A DNA stretch of 64,000 nt from the NCBI GenBank assembly GCA_003023565.1, contig PXSA01000011.1:26508-90507 (forward strand), read 5' to 3'. The stretch's first letter is position 1. Every line of letters begins with the position of its first letter. Of this stretch, positions 60,910-64,000 are shown piece by piece. The notes beneath the pieces were generated by a model. That model was given only the letters and a program-made list of their open reading frames with translations, ran no database searches and had not been told where the DNA came from. This DNA is from Halobacteriales archaeon QS_9_68_17 (GTDB lineage: Archaea; Halobacteriota; Halobacteria; Halobacteriales; Natronoarchaeaceae). Made by a program: the position numbers and the translations under genes.

Positions 60910-61809
60910 ATGCAGACCCACATCGTCCCGGTCGGCTTCGACTACGACCGGCTGATCGCGCCGCTCGTGCGCGACCAGTTGGACGTGGACCGCGTCATCC
61001 TGCTCGAGGGGGCCATCGGGAGCGAGGCGAACGTGGAGTACTCGCAGAACCTCTCGGAGAAACTGGAGAAGGACTTCCGGAACCTGCTGGGCGCGAGCAC
61101 GGAGCGGGTGGTCATCGCGGACGTGTACGACTACGACGGCGCGTTCAAGCAGGCGTACGACCTGATCAACGCCGAACTCGACGGCGGCAACGAGGTGTGG
61201 GTCAACATCAGCGCGATGCCCCGCACCGTGAGCTTCGCGTTCGCGACGGCGGCCCACTCGATCATGGTCGAGCGCGAGGGCGACCGCGACCAGATCCACA
61301 CCTACTACACGGCCCCGGAGAAGTACCTGGAGACCGAACTCGCGGAGGAGCTCCGGGCGCAGATGGATCTACTGGAGGACCTCCGCGCGGAGGGCGTCAA
61401 TGACGAGCGCGTGGCGGAGCGCCTCGACAGCGCCGGCGACCTGCTCGCGGAGTTCGACGAGCGCGGGACGACCATCGGCGCGAAGGAGGTCGGGGGGAAC
61501 CACATCGTCGAACTCCCGGTGGCCTCGTTCTCCAACGTCAAGCCGTTCGAGGAGCTCATCCTCTACAAGCTGGGCGAACACGGCGAGTTCGAGTCCGTCT
61601 CGGAACTGGCCGAGTCGCTGGCGGACGAACTCAACGAGGAGTACACCGACAGCTTCCGGTCGAAGGTCATCTACAACGTCGACAGGCTCGGCCCGGGCGG
61701 GAAGGGGTACATCGAACAGGAGTCCCACGGCAAGTCCTACCGGACGCGGCTGTCGCGAATCGGTGAACTGTGGGTTCGGGCGCACTCCGACGGGAGCCCC
61801 GGTCGGTGA
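60910..61809 (+). CDS. HFX_2341-family transcriptional regulator (CARF-like plus winged helix)
   Basis: The protein has 299 residues. The N-terminal domain (about 1-140) has the CARF/Csa3-like order: THIVPVGFDYDRLIAPLVRD, EVWVNISAMPRTVSFAFATA and a HTYYTAPEKYLE end, where the NISAMPRT loop is the probable ligand site. The C-terminal part (about 205-299: ELILYKLGEHGEFESVSELA, SKVIYNVDRLG) is a winged helix. Haloarchaeal members of this family are known only by name; a nucleotide second messenger as ligand is an inference. It may control the flanking restriction genes or others. Confidence 0.75.
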   Translation: MQTHIVPVGFDYDRLIAPLVRDQLDVDRVILLEGAIGSEANVEYSQNLSEKLEKDFRNLLGASTERVVIADVYDYDGAFKQAYDLINAELDGGNEVWVNISAMPRTVSFAFATAAHSIMVEREGDRDQIHTYYTAPEKYLETELAEELRAQMDLLEDLRAEGVNDERVAERLDSAGDLLAEFDERGTTIGAKEVGGNHIVELPVASFSNVKPFEELILYKLGEHGEFESVSELAESLADELNEEYTDSFRSKVIYNVDRLGPGGKGYIEQESHGKSYRTRLSRIGELWVRAHSDGSPGR

Positions 61810-61928
61810 CCGCAGAGGGCGACGGGGAGGACGGCGGCGGACACAGTGAACAGCGACGGGGCGGAGACGGGGACGACAGTGACGAAGGCCGCGGGGCCGA
61901 CGAGCGCGGCGACCGCCGGAAGGAGTGA
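61806..61928 (+). CDS. 40-residue hydrophilic ORF coupled to the regulator gene
   Basis: A GTG overlaps the stop of the regulator gene (GTGA) and opens 40 codons rich in Gly, Asp, Glu and Arg, ending RGDRRKE. The overlap suggests real translation, but the low-complexity composition leaves chance open. No homologue is recognised. Confidence 0.3.
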   Translation: MTAEGDGEDGGGHSEQRRGGDGDDSDEGRGADERGDRRKE

Positions 61929-61965
61929 CCGGCCTCCGGTCCGTCCCGCGGCGACAGGACAAAAG

Positions 61966-61975
61966 GATTAAATCC
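61966..61975 (+). promoter_or_regulatory. Promoter of the valS leader transcript
   Basis: GATTAAATCC has a TATA-like core (TTAAAT) centred about 28 bases before the ATG at 61999. No comparable box lies close to the valS ATG at 62147, so valS is probably read from this promoter with a leader of about 150 bases. Confidence 0.5.
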
Positions 61976-61998
61976 GAACGACGGACATTCATACGATA

Positions 61999-62064
61999 AT
62001 GCGCCGGAGGACCCCGGTCGGTCGGTCGGACGCCGCCGTACCGGTACGTGTAGGGGCTTCTTAG
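61999..62064 (+). CDS. Val-rich leader ORF upstream of valS
   Basis: This ORF has 21 codons and starts where the transcript should begin. Four are valine: one GTC and three GTA within five codons (GTA CCG GTA CGT GTA, 62038-62052). GTA is a seldom-used valine codon in GC-rich haloarchaeal genes. The stop TAG lies inside the hairpin at 62053-62068. This is the arrangement expected of a leader peptide that senses charged tRNA-Val for valyl-tRNA synthetase. The peptide begins MRRRTPVGRSDAAVPVR. The function is inferred only. Confidence 0.45.
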   Translation: MRRRTPVGRSDAAVPVRVGAS

Positions 62065-62068
62065 CCCC
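62053..62068 (+). promoter_or_regulatory. Hairpin at the end of the valS leader ORF
   Basis: GGGGCT and AGCCCC form a perfect 6-base-pair stem around TCTT, and the leader stop codon overlaps loop and stem. A short T-rich ACTTTCCCC follows. It could act as a terminator or a translation block. A perfect GTACCGGTAC palindrome at 62038-62047, within the GTA codons, could form a competing structure. Confidence 0.45.
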
Positions 62069-62146
62069 ACTTTCCCCATTCTCGTCCGGTCGCAACGGCC
62101 GCGAACCAACCAGCTATCGGAACGTCGCCAACCCACAACACACAGC

Positions 62147-64000
62147 ATGAGCGCGGAAACGGAACACCGAGAGGACGGCCCCGACGGCGAGTACGACGCC
62201 GAGGCGGTCGAGGAGAAGTGGCAGGAGCACTGGGTCGAGAACGAGACGTACGCGTACGAGGACGACCCCGGGGTGGACCCGAACACGGTGTACAGCATCG
62301 ACACGCCCCCGCCGACCGTGTCCGGGAGCCTGCACATGGGCCACATGTACGCCCACACCCTGCAGGACTTCGCTGCCCGGTTCCACCGGATGGACGACGA
62401 GGCGGTGCTGTTCCCCTTCGGCTACGACGACAACGGCATCGCGTCGGAGCGCCTCACCGAGCAGGAACTCGGCATCCGCCATCAGGACTTCTCCCGGCGG
62501 GAGTTCCAGGAGAAGTGCCGCGAGGTCTGTCAGGAGTACGAGGCCGAGTTCACCGAGAAGATGCAGGGCCTCGGGATGTCGATCGACTGGGACCGCACCT
62601 ACAAGACCATCAGCCCGGAGGTCCAGCGCATCTCGCAGCTCTCCTTCCTCGACCTGTACGAGCAGGGCCGCGAGTACCGCAAGAAAGCGCCCGCGATCTG
62701 GTGTCCCGAGTGCGAGACGGCTATCTCGCAGGTCGAACAGGAAGACGCCGAGCGCCACACCCAGTTCAACGACGTGCGGTTCGACCTGACCGAACCGACC
62801 GAGAGCGGCCGCGACTCCTTCGTCATCGGCACCACGCGTCCGGAACTCCTGCCGGCCTGCGTCGCCGTCTTCGTCCACCCCGAGGACGACGAGAACCGCG
62901 AACTGACCGGCGAGGAGGCCGAGGTCCCGCTGTTCGGCCACACCGTCCCGGTCATCGAGGACGACCGCGTCGACCTGGAGACGGGGACCGGCGTCGTGAT
63001 GTGCTGTACCTTCGGCGACCGGAACGACATCGAGTGGTATCAGGCCCACGACCTGCCGCTGCGGGTCGCCATCGACGAGTCCGCGACGATGACCGACCTC
63101 GCCGGCGACTACGAGGGCATGAGTACGACGGAGGCCCGCGAGGCCATCGCCGAGGACCTGGACGAGGCGGGCCACCTCGTCGACCGCGAGGGGCACAGCC
63201 ACACCGTGCAGGTCCACGAACGCTGCGAGACGGACGTGGAGTTCCGCGTCTCCGAGCAGTGGTACATCGAGGTGCTCGACCACAAGGAGGAGTACCTCGA
63301 AGCCGGGAAGGAGATGGACTGGTTCCCCGACAAGATGTTCACGCGGTACGAACACTGGATCGAGGGGCTGGAGTGGGACTGGCTCATCTCCCGTCAGCGC
63401 GACTCCGGGATCCCGTTCCCGGCGTGGTACTGCGAGGACTGCGGTCAGGAGGTCGTGGCGGACCGCGAGGACCTGCCGGTCGACCCGCTCGCCGACGACC
63501 CGCCGGTCGACACCTGCCCCGAGTGCGGCGGCGACGAGTTCGACCCGGAGGACGACGTGCTCGACACGTGGGCCACCTCGTCGCTGACGCCGCTTATCAA
63601 CGCCGGCTGGGACCCCGCAACGCTCGGCGACGGCGACCTCGCCGAGGGCGACCTCGACGACCCCGAGCTTTACCCGTTCGACCTGCGCCCGCAGGGCCAC
63701 GACATCATCAGCTTCTGGCTGTTCCACACCGTCGTCAAGTGCTACGAGCACACCGGCGAAGTGCCGTTCGACGGCGTCCTCATCAACGGCCACGTGCTCG
63801 ACGAGAACCGCGAGAAGATGTCCTCGTCGAAGGGGAACGTCATCGACCCGAACGACGTCGTCGGCGAGTACCCCGTCGACGCGATCCGCTACTGGGCAGC
63901 CTCGTCCGCGGTCGGCGACGACTTCCCGTATCTGGAGAAAGACATCGTCGCCGGCGAGAAGCTCCTCCGGAAGCTCTGGAACGCCTCGAAACTCGTCGAC
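62147..64000 (+). CDS. valS: Valyl-tRNA synthetase (partial, runs off the window)
   Basis: The first 618 codons are present. The HIGH motif is PPTVSGSLHMGHMYAHTLQ (about 55-73), and the KMSKS motif reads EKMSSSKGNVIDPND (about 555-570). The editing (CP1) domain lies between, with TTRPELLPACVAV near 225-237, and a zinc knuckle CEDCGQE / CPECGGDEF near 430-465. It charges tRNA-Val and hydrolyses misloaded threonine. The leader ORF and hairpin upstream suggest control by its own product, charged tRNA. Confidence 0.95.
   Translation, partial: MSAETEHREDGPDGEYDAEAVEEKWQEHWVENETYAYEDDPGVDPNTVYSIDTPPPTVSGSLHMGHMYAHTLQDFAARFHRMDDEAVLFPFGYDDNGIASERLTEQELGIRHQDFSRREFQEKCREVCQEYEAEFTEKMQGLGMSIDWDRTYKTISPEVQRISQLSFLDLYEQGREYRKKAPAIWCPECETAISQVEQEDAERHTQFNDVRFDLTEPTESGRDSFVIGTTRPELLPACVAVFVHPEDDENRELTGEEAEVPLFGHTVPVIEDDRVDLETGTGVVMCCTFGDRNDIEWYQAHDLPLRVAIDESATMTDLAGDYEGMSTTEAREAIAEDLDEAGHLVDREGHSHTVQVHERCETDVEFRVSEQWYIEVLDHKEEYLEAGKEMDWFPDKMFTRYEHWIEGLEWDWLISRQRDSGIPFPAWYCEDCGQEVVADREDLPVDPLADDPPVDTCPECGGDEFDPEDDVLDTWATSSLTPLINAGWDPATLGDGDLAEGDLDDPELYPFDLRPQGHDIISFWLFHTVVKCYEHTGEVPFDGVLINGHVLDENREKMSSSKGNVIDPNDVVGEYPVDAIRYWAASSAVGDDFPYLEKDIVAGEKLLRKLWNASKLVD

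Noticed and set aside
1..64000. tRNA, rRNA and CRISPR loci
   Set aside because: No T-loop GGTTCRANTCC-type sequence, rRNA core or regularly spaced repeat was noticed on reading. A covariance-model search would be decisive.

Overview
The window is chromosomal DNA of a halophilic archaeon (class Halobacteria). The evidence is high GC, very acidic proteins, TATA boxes about 27 bases before start codons with little or no 5' leader, and archaeal marker genes: eIF5A with deoxyhypusine synthase and agmatinase, archaeal DnaG, an Lrp regulator beside carA, the ahb/siroheme haem genes, an HFX_2341-type regulator, an LWR-salt protein and DUF5778/DUF5815 proteins. I cannot name the genus. No rRNA, tRNA or CRISPR array was recognised.

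Layout. 1-8.5 kb: cupin, MoaB-like protein, alcohol dehydrogenase, a large secreted repeat protein, IPP isomerase, a lipid kinase, and several broken genes. 8.5-15.7 kb: carbamoyl-phosphate synthase. An Lrp gene is divergent from carA, and carB lies 5 kb away on the opposite strand; near-identical operator-like sites precede carA and carB. A frameshifted PQQ-like lipoprotein gene and the 3' relic of an IS200/IS605 TnpB element lie between them. 15.7-24.7 kb: small haloarchaeal proteins, a toxin-antitoxin pair with a cut toxin, glycosyltransferase, deoxyhypusine synthase and decayed sensor genes. 24.6-36.9 kb: Nif3-like protein, agmatinase/eIF5A operon, V4R protein, aldehyde dehydrogenase, aminotransferase, UbiB-like kinase with HSP20, FG-GAP surface protein. 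37.1-45.3 kb: two MoeA genes with a tiny coupled ORF between them, HAD hydrolase, and the siroheme/haem operon ahbAB-sirC-hemA followed by PCD and the LWR-salt gene. 45.5-53.5 kb: cold shock protein, two cis-prenyltransferase homologues with complementary missing motifs, DUF92, GNAT, DnaG, TIM-barrel isomerase, DUF3311 plus sodium symporter. 53.6-60.7 kb: a TBP-family pseudogene followed by a type I restriction-modification operon hsdM-hsdS-hsdR with a YgjP-like metallopeptidase, the most island-like part of the window. 60.9-64 kb: HFX_2341-family regulator and valS, which runs off the end. In front of valS is a leaderless 21-codon ORF rich in GTA valine codons whose stop codon lies in a hairpin.

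Two themes stand out. First, about a dozen genes are damaged, and at least five look like internal deletions rather than simple frameshifts (ribE-like, PHP, phosphoesterase, sirC, GIDE-like, probably PQQ). This is either an unusual decay process or an assembly artefact. Second, there are several regulatory or complex-forming arrangements worth testing: the valS leader, the paired car operators and the heteromeric cis-prenyltransferase pair.
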